A DNA stretch of 64,000 nt from an uncultured Olsenella sp. GTDB lineage: Bacteria > Actinomycetota > Coriobacteriia > Coriobacteriales > Atopobiaceae. The position numbers were made by a program, and so were the translations under genes. Where the stretch lies: assembly GCA_900540955.1 (NCBI GenBank), contig UQIF01000005.1:21603-85602 (forward strand), in the 5' to 3' direction. Position 1 is the first letter of the stretch; each line of letters begins with the position of its first letter. Below are positions 41,088-49,920 of this stretch, piece after piece. The notes beneath the pieces were generated by a model, which was not told where the DNA came from, did not search any database, and worked only from the letters and a program-made list of their open reading frames with translations.

Positions 41088-42506
41088 ATGAGCGATGTTG
41101 GCAAGAAGAACCTTCCCATGGTGGTGCTCGCCTTCTTCTACCTCGCGTTTCTTGGTGTCGAGTACCTCTTTGACGAGAAGGTCGCGAATCTGGCAGGGGC
41201 CGGCTCGGTGGCGATGGCCGAGTCGGCCGTGGTCGGAGTCAGCGTCGTTGGCTTTCTCCTGTACCCGCTCGCGCTAAAGCTCGCCGCGCGTCGGATCAGG
41301 CCCTTGCTGCTTGCTGCCGGTGGGGCCTCCGCGGCGTGCTCCGTCGCGCTTGGGGTCGCGGAGCAGCTGACCGCCACCTACGTCGCCGGCGCGGCCGGGC
41401 TCCTGTGCCTCGGCTTCGTCGGCGCGGCCGCGCACGATGCGGTCTCCCGCGAGCGCGAGGATGCCGGGATAGCAAGTACCGTGGGCATTGCGTACACGGC
41501 GGCAATCATATTGCAGGTCGAACTTCAGGGGCTGACGGGAGCTGGGCTGATGCGCGCGGCGCTGCTCGCGGCGGCGTGCCTCGCCTCAGCCGCCCTTGCC
41601 ACGGCCCGCGCCGCGGCCCCGAAGGCTCCGGGGACCGCGGCCCCAGATGACGCTCCCGCGACCCGCGCCCTGCCCGTCCTCGCGGCCATCGTCGCCCTCA
41701 TGACGTGTATCTTCTCGACGCTCAACGTCTCCCTCACGGGCATGCACGCTGCCGGCCAGGTAGACCTCGGCTCCTGGCCAAGGCTCCTTCTGGCCGCGAG
41801 CGCCCTTGCGTCGGGCTTCGCGCTCGACAGACTCTCGCGCCGATATGCGCCGGTTGCGATGGCGCTTGTTTCCACGCTCTCGTGCTTTGCGATCTTCTCG
41901 GCCGTGAGCGGTGGGCCCGCCCTTTTGTGCGCCGCCGTCTTCTACCTGGGGTCGGGTGCGTTCGTGGTCTTCTTCACCTCGGCGTTCATGCTCGCCGGCT
42001 GCGCGTCGTCCCCCTCGGGCCTGTGGCCTTCCGTCGGGCGCGTGGTCAACAACGTGGTCTCGCTTGCCGTCGCGGCGCCCGCGCTTGCCCTCGTTTCGCG
42101 CGCAAACGGCCTCGCGGTCTCGGCGGTTGTGCTCGTGCTGCTGGCTGTCATCTATGCGCTGGTGTTCCTGTGGCTCGAGAAGGGCACGGGGCCAACGGTT
42201 TCCGGCGAGCCGCCGGCACCCGCCATGCCGTCCGCCCCTGACGCTCGGCCCGCCCACGTGCTCCTTGGCCCCGACCAGAAGCTCGCCGCCTTCTCCTCCG
42301 CCTTCGGCCTGACCGAACGCGAGGCCGAGGTCCTGGCCGCGCTGACCACGTCCGACTCGAGCATGCAGGACCTCGCCCGACAGCTTTACATGTCCAGGAC
42401 CGCGCTCTACCGGCACATCTCGTCTATGTGCGGGCGCGTGGGCGTCGACAACCGCCAGGCGCTTCTTCTTTGCTACTTCTCCTGGCAGCCCGAGGACTTG
42501 GGCTAA
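41088..42506 (+). CDS. LuxR-family regulator fused to a multi-spanning membrane domain
   Basis: A 472-residue protein. About 12 hydrophobic segments fill residues 10-385 in an MFS-like pattern, and the C-terminal 65 residues are a LuxR helix-turn-helix (LTEREAEVLAALTTSDSS, then LARQLYMSRTALYRHISSM). This membrane-LuxR class is expanded in Coriobacteriia, where it is thought to sense signals at the membrane. I start at the ATG at 41088; there is a GGGGAGGGGG stretch upstream. The nearby membrane protein and lipoprotein could be its targets, by position only. Confidence 0.85.
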   Translation: MSDVGKKNLPMVVLAFFYLAFLGVEYLFDEKVANLAGAGSVAMAESAVVGVSVVGFLLYPLALKLAARRIRPLLLAAGGASAACSVALGVAEQLTATYVAGAAGLLCLGFVGAAAHDAVSREREDAGIASTVGIAYTAAIILQVELQGLTGAGLMRAALLAAACLASAALATARAAAPKAPGTAAPDDAPATRALPVLAAIVALMTCIFSTLNVSLTGMHAAGQVDLGSWPRLLLAASALASGFALDRLSRRYAPVAMALVSTLSCFAIFSAVSGGPALLCAAVFYLGSGAFVVFFTSAFMLAGCASSPSGLWPSVGRVVNNVVSLAVAAPALALVSRANGLAVSAVVLVLLAVIYALVFLWLEKGTGPTVSGEPPAPAMPSAPDARPAHVLLGPDQKLAAFSSAFGLTEREAEVLAALTTSDSSMQDLARQLYMSRTALYRHISSMCGRVGVDNRQALLLCYFSWQPEDLG

Positions 42507-42613
42507 TCGAGCGTAAACCCCGCTCGCGATTTTGGGACATATGTAACCTTTACGCCCGACCTCGCCGACTGCGACGATGTGGCCATCCGGTACAGCGTCG
42601 GTCGGAGGTGCCC

Positions 42614-43120
42614 ATGGCCAGGTCCAACGCGCAAAGGCTCATGATGGGGTGCGGCCTTGCGGCGCTCGGCGCCGCCGCGGTTTTCTGGGTTTTGGCGATG
42701 GCGGCGGCAAACACCGGGCCGAAGGGTCCCGAAGGCCCGCCCGCGCCCGCCGCCGCGGCGAGCGATTCCGCCGCGGGCGATCTTGCGCTTGATTTCTCCG
42801 CGGCCGATGTGGCGTCCCTCACCTACATATCCGAGGGCGAGATGCTGCAGAGGTACGAGTGCGCAGATCCCGAGGCCATCGGGAGGGTCGTGGACGCCCT
42901 CGCGCGGCTCGAGCTCGGCGAGCCCACGGAGCTATTTGCCCTGGATGCCGGCGACCGCCTGGTCTTCTTGTTGAACGACGGGTCGGAGCGAAGGTACTTC
43001 TTTGAGGCGGGCATCTATGTGGACGGCGACGTGCGAAGGCCGGTCGACTCCGGCGGCGGCGACCTCACGCAGGCCCTCAATTCCGTGCGCGAATCCTCGG
43101 TTGAGGGGGCGGAACAATGA
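42614..43120 (+). CDS. Unrecognised membrane-anchored protein
   Basis: A 168-residue protein starting at the ATG at 42614 with GGAGG upstream. One hydrophobic segment (GCGLAALGAAAVFWVLAMAA, residues 12-31) acts as a signal anchor. A Pro/Ala linker leads to an extracytoplasmic domain of about 110 residues (LTYISEGEMLQRYECADPEA, then DRLVFLLNDGSERRYFFEAG). I do not recognise the family. The lipoprotein gene follows 49 bases later, so the two may act together on the cell surface. Confidence 0.55.
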   Translation: MARSNAQRLMMGCGLAALGAAAVFWVLAMAAANTGPKGPEGPPAPAAAASDSAAGDLALDFSAADVASLTYISEGEMLQRYECADPEAIGRVVDALARLELGEPTELFALDAGDRLVFLLNDGSERRYFFEAGIYVDGDVRRPVDSGGGDLTQALNSVRESSVEGAEQ

Positions 43121-43169
43121 CGCTGGAATCTGGCAAGAAGGGCCGTAATAGCGGATCAAGGGAGGAATC

Positions 43170-43964
43170 ATGAGTATCTCAACTGCAAGACGAAGGGCAG
43201 TCGCGGCGACGCTGGCGGCACTTCTTGCCGCCCCGCTCTTTGCGTGCGGCGCGCAGTCGACAACCACGGCGCCGAGCACGGACGCACCGGCGGCCGGCAC
43301 CAGCGTGACCGATGCCGACGCGACCGACTCCGGCAAGAAGGACGACGCAAAGAACGATGGCGCGACTGGCTCGAGCGGCAACTCGCCGTCAAATACCGAT
43401 GCGCCGGCCTTCGACGCCTGGTCCGACGACTGCGTCGACGACCACGGCAACGTCACCGTGAGCGCGCTTCTGGGCCTTAAGGGCTGGCAGCTCCAGACGC
43501 TTCTTGCGCAGCGGGGATTCTCCTGGAACGCCGAGCACGGGCGCTATGAGGACGGCGAGAGTCGCGTGTTTCTTGCCGAGCGGTATTTCAAGGACGGTAG
43601 CGACGAGACCCTGGGCGAGGATGAGATCGGCGAGCTCGATAAGGGTGCGGCAGGCTCCCCGGTGGCCTACTACCTTGCCGTGGCGGGATACCTCGATGGA
43701 GATGACGACGAGTCGATGGCGCTGCTCAAAGCCGTGAGCGGCGTTGGCGGCGTCTCGTGCGAGGATTATCGCTATCTCGACGGGGTCCTGTACGCGATCG
43801 TGTACAACGAGTCGATGAACCGCAACTTCGTGATGGCGGCGGCAAACGACGACGGGACCGTGAGTATCATGGTCTGCAACGAGGACGTGGCCCGCACGGG
43901 CGCCCTCACCGAGGGCGGGGGCGCGCCGACCGTCATGGACGTCTGGCACGAGTACTTCGGCTAG
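43170..43964 (+). CDS. Predicted lipoprotein of unknown function
   Basis: A 264-residue protein with a lipoprotein signal peptide: a basic start (TARRRAV), a hydrophobic core and the lipobox LFAC with Cys26. A low-complexity Thr/Ser/Asp-rich stretch (about 30-75) follows, and then a folded domain (LKGWQLQTLLAQRGFSWNAE) that recurs in actinobacterial surface proteins. It has GGAGG upstream. The function is unknown. Confidence 0.65.
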   Translation: MSISTARRRAVAATLAALLAAPLFACGAQSTTTAPSTDAPAAGTSVTDADATDSGKKDDAKNDGATGSSGNSPSNTDAPAFDAWSDDCVDDHGNVTVSALLGLKGWQLQTLLAQRGFSWNAEHGRYEDGESRVFLAERYFKDGSDETLGEDEIGELDKGAAGSPVAYYLAVAGYLDGDDDESMALLKAVSGVGGVSCEDYRYLDGVLYAIVYNESMNRNFVMAAANDDGTVSIMVCNEDVARTGALTEGGGAPTVMDVWHEYFG

Positions 43965-43982
43965 CGCCGTGCCGACCCGCGC

Positions 43983-44222
43983 GCTAAGAAAACCCGACGT
44001 CTGGGCATAGGTCGGCTTCCGGCGGTGCCGTGCGCTAATAATTCCAGACGTCTGGGCGCCGTGCCGTCCTTCTTGCTAAGAAAACCCGACCTCTGGGCGC
44101 GCCATTGCCCAGAGGTCGCCATTTTTTAACGCGGAAGGCGTTCCGACAAGGCAAGAACACCAGACGTCGCCATTTCTTAGCAAGAAGGGCCTGCTGCTGC
44201 CCAGACGTCGCCATTTCTTAGC
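43983..44222. repeat. Cluster of six 24-bp repeats, three direct then three inverted
   Basis: Direct copies of GCTAAGAAAACCCGACGTCT-type units lie at 43983-44006, 44034-44057 and 44075-44098. Inverted copies (GCCCAGACGTCGCCATTTCT-type) lie at 44107-44130, 44158-44181 and 44199-44222. Copy 2 contains the perfect palindrome CCAGACGTCTGG. Spacers differ in length, so this is not a CRISPR array. The whole gap between the lipoprotein and HIRAN genes is made of this cluster. Confidence 0.9.
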
Positions 44223-44319
44223 GCGGCAGCTCACGCGCGCCGATTCCTGCAGGTGGAATTGTTGTCCCAACCGGTTTGTATGCTTGCGGCAACGAAAAGC
44301 AACGCAAAGGAGAGCGACC

Positions 44320-44652
44320 ATGGGCGGATACGAGCCTTCAAAGCACCTGGACACCTTCAACATCGCCGGTTTCCAGCACTGGGACGGCGTGACCGTCATC
44401 TCCGAGCTCAAGGTGGGCCAGAAGCTCGAGCTTGAGCCCCAGCGCGACAACCCCCACGACGCGAACGCCATCGCCATCCGCTTCAACGGCACCATGCTCG
44501 GGTATGTTCCCCATGCAAAGAACGAGCTTATGGCCACGATGGCGTTCTTTGGGCACGCCGACGTCTTCGAGTGCCGCGTCCTCAAGGTCGACCCCGAGGC
44601 CGATCCCTGGGAGCAGGTCCTCGTGGGCATCTATATCACGGACGCGCGCTAA
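44320..44652 (+). CDS. HIRAN-domain protein
   Basis: A 110-residue protein that is almost entirely a HIRAN domain: FNIAGFQHWDGVTVISELKV, then LELEPQRDNPHDANAIAIRF and LGYVPHAKNELMA. HIRAN domains bind single-stranded DNA ends in helicases such as HLTF; stand-alone versions are common in bacteria and mostly uncharacterised. The ATG at 44320 has AAAGGAG eight bases upstream. It is convergent with azlD, whose stop overlaps its own by four bases. Confidence 0.88.
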   Translation: MGGYEPSKHLDTFNIAGFQHWDGVTVISELKVGQKLELEPQRDNPHDANAIAIRFNGTMLGYVPHAKNELMATMAFFGHADVFECRVLKVDPEADPWEQVLVGIYITDAR

Positions 44653-44981
44653 ATCAGGGTCAGCGCGACGTAGGCCACAACCCCAGCCACGCAGCTCCAG
44701 AGCATCGAGCGCGTCTTTTGCGCAACGACGGCAACAGCGATTGCCGCCACGATGGGAAGAAGTGCCGGCCACGGCCCGGCCACGAGGGCGGTGGGGGAGA
44801 ACAGATTATTCGCGATGAGCGCGGCGAAGGCGGCCGGCGGTATGAAGCCGAGCGCTTCGACCGCGCTGTTTGGCAGCTCTCGCCCGCGAAGGGCAAATAT
44901 GGGGCCCACGCGGCACGCGAGGATGACCGTAAATATAGGCAGCCATACAGCAAGAAAATCCTGGGAACTCATTACGGTCAC
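44649..44981 (-). CDS. azlD: AzlD-family branched-chain amino acid transport protein
   Basis: A 110-residue membrane protein with four hydrophobic helices (VWLPIFTVILACRVGPIF, then LIANNLFSPTALV and LLPIVAAIAVAVVAQ), matching AzlD. AzlC and AzlD together export branched-chain amino acids or analogues. The GTG at 44981 overlaps the azlC stop by four bases (GTGA); an ATG at 44972 is possible. Its partner azlC is broken, so the pair is probably inactive. Confidence 0.82.
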   Translation of the reverse strand: MTVMSSQDFLAVWLPIFTVILACRVGPIFALRGRELPNSAVEALGFIPPAAFAALIANNLFSPTALVAGPWPALLPIVAAIAVAVVAQKTRSMLWSCVAGVVAYVALTLI

Positions 44982-45389
44982 TTGACCTCACCGCCCTTCT
45001 TGCCGGCAGATTCGCCTTGGAGCTGATCACACAGCAAATAAATGAAGCTCGCGATTGCCGTCGGAACGTCGACGACCGCTCCGAGCGCGGCGCCCGCCGC
45101 AACGCTTGCCACTCAAGTCGCAATGGTGATCGCGTTGAGCGCGAGCGCATACCTGGAGGTCCAGTCGCGGTCTCCGCCGGCGAGCTTTGCGAGGGTGACG
45201 CCGTAGCCCTCCTCAATCAGCGTGAGCGTCATGGCGAGCGCGGTTCGCTTGCGAGCGCGCTGGAGGTAAGGAGCCAGAGACGCCGAGTCCCGGGCCAAGC
45301 CCGCACTTGGCGCCCAGGACACCACATGCCGCCCCGATCGGAATATACGAAAGGGCAATTGGCGCCGCCGCGGCAATGGCTCTGCGCAA
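44978..45389 (-). pseudogene. azlC: azlC pseudogene with internal deletion and stop
   Basis: The start (TTG at 45389 behind GGGAG) opens RAIAAAAPIALSYIPIGAAC and GVLGAKCGLGPGL, typical of AzlC. The frame then breaks near 45290, with about 45 residues missing, and resumes as SLAPYLQRARKRTALAM, EEGYGVTLAKLAGGD and ALNAITIAT. A TGA replaces a probable Trp codon at about 45115, after which the frame continues as VASVAAGAALGAVVDVPT to a stop at 44978. AzlC is normally about 230 residues. The gene is inactivated twice over. Confidence 0.85.
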
Positions 45390-45841
45390 AAGTACTCCCT
45401 GTTGCACGTTAGCTGTATATAAGCAGCCAATTGTCTGAATGCTGCGCAGAGCGGATTCTGACCGTTCGCGCTGACCCAAAGTCGGGAAATCAGCAACGGA
45501 AACCAGCTTTTCATGACTCTAAAAATAACGTTTGTGCACGTAACATCACGTTAACCTTTAACAATTTATAGGTATAAAAAGCGACCTTCGTCATTTTATG
45601 CAATAGCGCACCACAATCTACCTGCGGAATCGCTCAGTTAGACAAATCTACCTGCATGTATGCAGAAACCGTTTAATCAGCATCGAAGGAGTCGAAGTTA
45701 TCCGAGGATAACAAATACCGTTCACGGCGCAATACGGGTCACTCACGTCACGCGAGAGGTTGTGAAGCTTTTGTCGATGGGTCCGGTACTCCAAAATCAG
45801 ATGCAACAGGAAGTTCCGTTTCTGATGAAAGGAGATTTTGT
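45390..45841. other. AT-rich leader region of the permease gene
   Basis: About 450 bases without a gene. The segment 45520-45600 is AT-rich with a TATAAAA element and probably holds the permease promoter. AATCTACCTGC occurs twice, at 45615 and 45645, exactly 30 bp apart, which would suit a regulator site. I see no riboswitch that I can name. Confidence 0.45.
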
Positions 45842-47278
45842 ATGGCAGAACAGGAGGCCAGCGCCGGAGGGATGAAGAAGGAGCTTACGCTCTTCAACTT
45901 CTTCACCATTGGCTTTGGCGCAATCATCGGCACCGGCTGGGTGCTGCTGGTAGGCGATTGGATGGTGCTCGGCGGCGGACCCGTTCCCGCAATGATTGCG
46001 TTCGCGATCGGCGCTGTTCTTCTCGTTCCTATCGGTATGGTTTTCGGTGAGCTCACGGCGGCTATCCCCATCTCGGGCGGCATCATCGAGTACGTTGAGC
46101 GTACGTTTGGCCGTAAGCTTGGCTTCATCACCGGTTGGATGCTTCTCCTTGGCAACGCCCCCCTGTGCCCCTGGGAGGCCATCGCAATCTCGAAGCTGCT
46201 CACCACCCGCTTCGCTGAGTTCCCGGTCCTCGCTTGGCTCCGCAGCGTCAAGCTCTACACCATCCTCGGCGCCGACGTCTACCTCTGGCCGACCGTCATC
46301 GCCCTCGGCTTCGCCGTGCTCGTCATCTTCCTTAACCTCAAGGGTGCTGGCGCCGCCGCTAAGCTCTCGAGCTTCCTTACCAAGGCGCTCCTCGCCGGCA
46401 TGATCCTGGCCATGGTCATCAGCTTCATGACCGGCTCCCCGTCCAACGCTATGCCCGTCTTCTCTCAGGTGACCGACGCCGCTGGCGGCAACGCCACCAC
46501 TGCGACGAGCCTTTTGGGCGGCGTCATCGCGGTCCTCGTTATGACCCCGTTCTTCTACGCCGGCTTCGACACCATTCCGCAGCAGGCGGAGGAGGCCTCC
46601 GATAACATCGACTGGAAGAAGTTCGGCCTCATCCCGGCCATCGCCCTTCTTGCCGCCGGCGTGTTCTACCTGATCTGCATCTACAGCTTCGGCACCATCA
46701 TCGACTGGCACGAGTTCGTTCGTAGCTCCGTCCCCGCTCTGGCTGTTCTCGAGCGCGTCAACCTGTTCTTCTACATCGCGATGCTGATCATCGCCACGCT
46801 CGGCCCCCTTGGCCCGATGAACTCCTTCTTCGGCGCCTCCACCCGCCTCATGCTGGCCCTCGGCCGCAAGGGCATGCTCCCCGAGAGCTTCGCCGAGATC
46901 GATCCCAAATCCGGTGTTCCTAAGAAGGCCGTCATCGTCATGGGCGCCCTCACCCTCATCGGGCCCTTCCTTGGCAACAACATGCTGATCCCCCTGACCA
47001 GCGTTGCCTCCCTCGGCTTCGTCTTCGCCTGCACCATGGCCGGCCTGGCTTGCTGGAAGCTCCGCAAGACCGAGCCCGACCTGCCGCGCCCCTACACTGT
47101 CAACGGCGGCATGTTCGGCATCGGCGCTGCCATTCTCGCCGGCGCCCTCATCATCGCCCTCATGGTCGTCCCGATGTCCCCGGCTGCTCTCAAGCCGATC
47201 GAGTGGGCCATCACCATCGCTTGGATTGCCATCGGCTTCGTGATCCTTGGCGTCACCGGCAAGAAGCAGTCTGCCTAG
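45842..47278 (+). CDS. APC-family amino acid permease
   Basis: A 478-residue transporter of the amino acid-polyamine-organocation superfamily. About 12 membrane helices are visible; the signature GFGAIIGTGWVLLVGDW is at 24-40 in helix 1, and a conserved PFFYAGFDTIPQQAEEAS segment at about 236-253 in helix 6. The ATG at 45842 has AAAGGAG upstream. The substrate is unknown, but the amidohydrolase gene 130 bases downstream suggests a nitrogen compound imported and then hydrolysed. Confidence 0.9.
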   Translation: MAEQEASAGGMKKELTLFNFFTIGFGAIIGTGWVLLVGDWMVLGGGPVPAMIAFAIGAVLLVPIGMVFGELTAAIPISGGIIEYVERTFGRKLGFITGWMLLLGNAPLCPWEAIAISKLLTTRFAEFPVLAWLRSVKLYTILGADVYLWPTVIALGFAVLVIFLNLKGAGAAAKLSSFLTKALLAGMILAMVISFMTGSPSNAMPVFSQVTDAAGGNATTATSLLGGVIAVLVMTPFFYAGFDTIPQQAEEASDNIDWKKFGLIPAIALLAAGVFYLICIYSFGTIIDWHEFVRSSVPALAVLERVNLFFYIAMLIIATLGPLGPMNSFFGASTRLMLALGRKGMLPESFAEIDPKSGVPKKAVIVMGALTLIGPFLGNNMLIPLTSVASLGFVFACTMAGLACWKLRKTEPDLPRPYTVNGGMFGIGAAILAGALIIALMVVPMSPAALKPIEWAITIAWIAIGFVILGVTGKKQSA

Positions 47279-47408
47279 CACCTGAGCACCACCTGCACCT
47301 CTGCGCTACCAAGCAAGTACCTCTGCACTTCAGCACTATGCGGGTTGCGACCCGTGAGTAATAAAGCAAGTAAGTTTGGTTGGTTTTTCGAATTGGAGGA
47401 AAAGAACT

Positions 47409-48656
47409 ATGGCTAAGTACGCATTCGTAGGCGGCATCCTCGTCGACGGCACCGGCGCTGCTCCGGTCCAGGACTCCCTCGTCCTCGTTGACGACGACAA
47501 GATCACCTACGCCGGCCCCCGCACCGAGGTGCCCGCTGGCTACGAGGTCGAGGACTGCACCGGCAAGACCATCATGCCGGGCCTCATCGACACCCACCTG
47601 CACTTCTCCGGCAACCTCACCGACGACGACAACGACTGGGTCATCGAGTCCGTCGCCCAGAAGCAGGCTTGCGCCGTCAAGCAGTCCTACGACTGCCTCA
47701 CCCACGGCCTGACCACCGTCTGCGAGATCGGCCGCAACGGTATCGCCATCCGTGACCTCGTCAACATGGGCGTCATGAAGGGCCCCCGCATCTACGCTAC
47801 CGGTCTCGGCTTCTGCCGCACCGCTGGTCACGGCGACTCGCACCACCTGCCGCTGCAGGTCTCCAAGGACTCTCACCCCTGGGGCGACCAGGTCGACGGT
47901 CCGTGGGAGCTCCGTCACGCCGTCCGTCTGCGCCTTCGTGAGAACCCCGACGCCATCAAGATCTGGGCGACCGGTGGCGGCATCTGGCGCTGGGACTCTG
48001 GCTGCAAGCAGCTCATGAGCACCGAGGAGATCAAGGCCGTTGCTGACGAGTGCAAGATCACCGGCATTCCTCTGTGGTCTCACTCCTACAACTCCGTGAG
48101 CGCCGCTTACGACTCCGTCCGCTTCGGCGCCGAGCAGCTCATCCACGGCTTCGAGCTCGACGACAAGACCATGGAGCTCATGGCCGAGCAGGGCACCTTC
48201 TTCACCCCGACCATCGGCTTCCTGCCGACCTGGTACGCCACCTACCCGCCCGAGGAGACCGAGGCCAACGCTTGCTACCCCGGCGACACCGTCGTCGAGC
48301 GTGAGCTCCAGCGTACCTACGCCAACCTCCGTCGCGCCAATGAGATGGGCGTCACGCTCACCATCGGCTCCGACTCCTTCTCCTTCGTCACCCCGTACGG
48401 CTACGTCACCATCGACGAGATGTACGACTTCGTCGACAAGGCCGGCGTCACCATCCTGGACACCATCAAGGCCGCCACGCTCAACGGCGCCAAGATGGTC
48501 CACCACGAGGACGAGTTCGGCTCCCTCGAGGCTGGCAAGTTCGCCGACCTCCTTGTCGTCAAGGGCGACGTCGCTGCCGACATCCACAACCTCAAGCCCG
48601 AGAACATGGATGTCATCATGAAGGAGGGCGAGAAGGTCATTAAGGGCGGCCTCTAA
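47409..48656 (+). CDS. Amidohydrolase-family metalloenzyme
   Basis: A 415-residue enzyme of the imidazolonepropionase/prolidase-like amidohydrolase group. The metal-binding HLHF (DTHLHFSG) is at about 62-65; further ligands are likely in IPLWSHSYNS, QLIHGFEL and LTIGSDSF, the last giving the Asp. It would hydrolyse an amide or cyclic imide. The ATG at 47409 has GGAGG eight bases upstream. It probably acts on the compound imported by the permease before it. A LysR regulator gene follows. Confidence 0.88.
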   Translation: MAKYAFVGGILVDGTGAAPVQDSLVLVDDDKITYAGPRTEVPAGYEVEDCTGKTIMPGLIDTHLHFSGNLTDDDNDWVIESVAQKQACAVKQSYDCLTHGLTTVCEIGRNGIAIRDLVNMGVMKGPRIYATGLGFCRTAGHGDSHHLPLQVSKDSHPWGDQVDGPWELRHAVRLRLRENPDAIKIWATGGGIWRWDSGCKQLMSTEEIKAVADECKITGIPLWSHSYNSVSAAYDSVRFGAEQLIHGFELDDKTMELMAEQGTFFTPTIGFLPTWYATYPPEETEANACYPGDTVVERELQRTYANLRRANEMGVTLTIGSDSFSFVTPYGYVTIDEMYDFVDKAGVTILDTIKAATLNGAKMVHHEDEFGSLEAGKFADLLVVKGDVAADIHNLKPENMDVIMKEGEKVIKGGL

Positions 48657-48750
48657 GATCTACCGAGCCTTTCGGCTCAAGGCTTGCGCCCGCGAGACTT
48701 TCGCGACCAACTGAATAGTTCTGACCAGCCAGAACCTTCGGCAAAACAAG

Positions 48751-48803
48751 CGGACCCGTCCGAGAGCAAAACCCAATCGGGCTGGTGCTTGAGGGCGGGT
48801 CCG
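48751..48803 (+). terminator. Inverted repeat after the amidohydrolase gene
   Basis: CGGACCCG at 48751-48758 pairs with CGGGTCCG at 48796-48803 around a long spacer, followed by TTCC. A weak terminator candidate between the amidohydrolase and LysR genes. Confidence 0.45.
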
Positions 48804-48977
48804 TTCCGTATGAAATTTAAGCAACATATACGCATTGTCAATCTACTGCAAGTAAGGAGATGCTCCATGCCCGCCCCCGATTCCGGAACGCCGTCTACGG
48901 AAGCGATTATTTCCACCGGGTCAAACTGCACCATAATGGTCCCGACAAAAACTAGGGGCCCCCTGAAAGGTTGTCGC

Positions 48978-49823
48978 GTGGATACAAATATCCGCAAGAT
49001 TCAGGCGTTTTGCGTGGCGGCAAGGTTGGGGAGCATTTCCGCCGCGGCGCGCGAGCTCGGCTCCGCGCAGTCGACGCTAAGCAGGTCGATCTCGAGCCTC
49101 GAGGACGACTGGGGAATAAGGCTGTTTGAGCGCAAGGGTCCCGAGCTGCGACTCACCACCGACGGCAAGCGCCTCCTCGGGGAATCGCTCGAGCTCTGCG
49201 AGTCCTTCTCGAGGCTTGAACGCCGAGTGCACGGTGTGCGAGGGCTCGATGACGGCGTCCTCGGCATCGCGGCTCCCGCGAGCGTCGTGTCCATGCGCCT
49301 TCCCGGGCCTCTGGGCCGCTTTGTGTCCAATCACCCGGGCGTTGAGGTGAAGATCGCGGAGTGCACGTACGGCGAGGCAAGCCGGCTTTTGCTCGAGGGC
49401 CTCGTTGACCTCGCGTTTATTCCCAGCGAGCCCGAGGGCGGGGATTTTGTCTCGACCGTGTACGACAAGGACGAGATCGTTATCGTGGCGCCGTGCGGGC
49501 ACTTCAAGACCGATAGCAAGACGATTTCGGTGAACGACCTGATAAACGAGCGCTTCATCGCCGATACCGAGACTGCCCCGCTGCTGCAGCGCGAGCTCAC
49601 CAAGCTGCAGATTCACTGCGAGACCTCGGACATCACGGCGATTCTTGCCATGGTGGAGGCGGGGCTGGGGGTGAGCCTGCTGCCGAGCCTGGCGCTCGAG
49701 CGGGCCGGTTTCGACCTCGACGTGCGGCATCTCGAGCACCCCGCGTTCCGCTCTATCTACTTGGTGCGCAGGCGCACGGTGGACCTCTCGATCGCCGCGC
49801 GCGCGTTCCTCGAATACCTGTAA
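48978..49823 (+). CDS. LysR-family transcriptional regulator
   Basis: A 281-residue regulator. The HTH is at about 2-60 (KIQAFCVAARLGSISAAARE, then SAQSTLSRSISSLEDDWGI), and the effector-binding domain fills the rest (LLLEGLVDLAFIPSEPEGGD). I start at GTG 48978, where LysR proteins normally begin, with AAAGG upstream. An in-frame ATG at 48867 has a better AAGGAG site but would add 37 residues with non-coding-like codons; those could also be a leader peptide. It likely controls the permease-amidohydrolase genes just upstream. Confidence 0.85.
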   Translation: MDTNIRKIQAFCVAARLGSISAAARELGSAQSTLSRSISSLEDDWGIRLFERKGPELRLTTDGKRLLGESLELCESFSRLERRVHGVRGLDDGVLGIAAPASVVSMRLPGPLGRFVSNHPGVEVKIAECTYGEASRLLLEGLVDLAFIPSEPEGGDFVSTVYDKDEIVIVAPCGHFKTDSKTISVNDLINERFIADTETAPLLQRELTKLQIHCETSDITAILAMVEAGLGVSLLPSLALERAGFDLDVRHLEHPAFRSIYLVRRRTVDLSIAARAFLEYL

Positions 49824-49828
49824 CGCAT

Positions 49829-49866
49829 AACCGGCGCCGGACCATATGCTCCGACGCCGGTTTTAT
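49829..49866. terminator. Bidirectional terminator between convergent genes
   Basis: AACCGGCG at 49829-49836 pairs with CGCCGGTT at 49855-49862 with further pairing inside, followed by a T run on one strand. It separates the LysR gene from the spermidine-synthase-like gene. Confidence 0.8.
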
Positions 49867-49920
49867 TAATGCCCCGGCCAAAACCCGCGGCCGGATTCGC
49901 CGAGGCTTCCGCGGCGCTGC

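Noticed and set aside
43983..44222. CRISPR-like array
   Set aside because: Units occur in both orientations with unequal spacers of 9 to 28 bases, and no cas gene is near.
48684..48977. Long N-terminal extension of the LysR regulator from 48684
   Set aside because: The frame before 48867 has no start site and covers the terminator-like repeat at 48751-48803.
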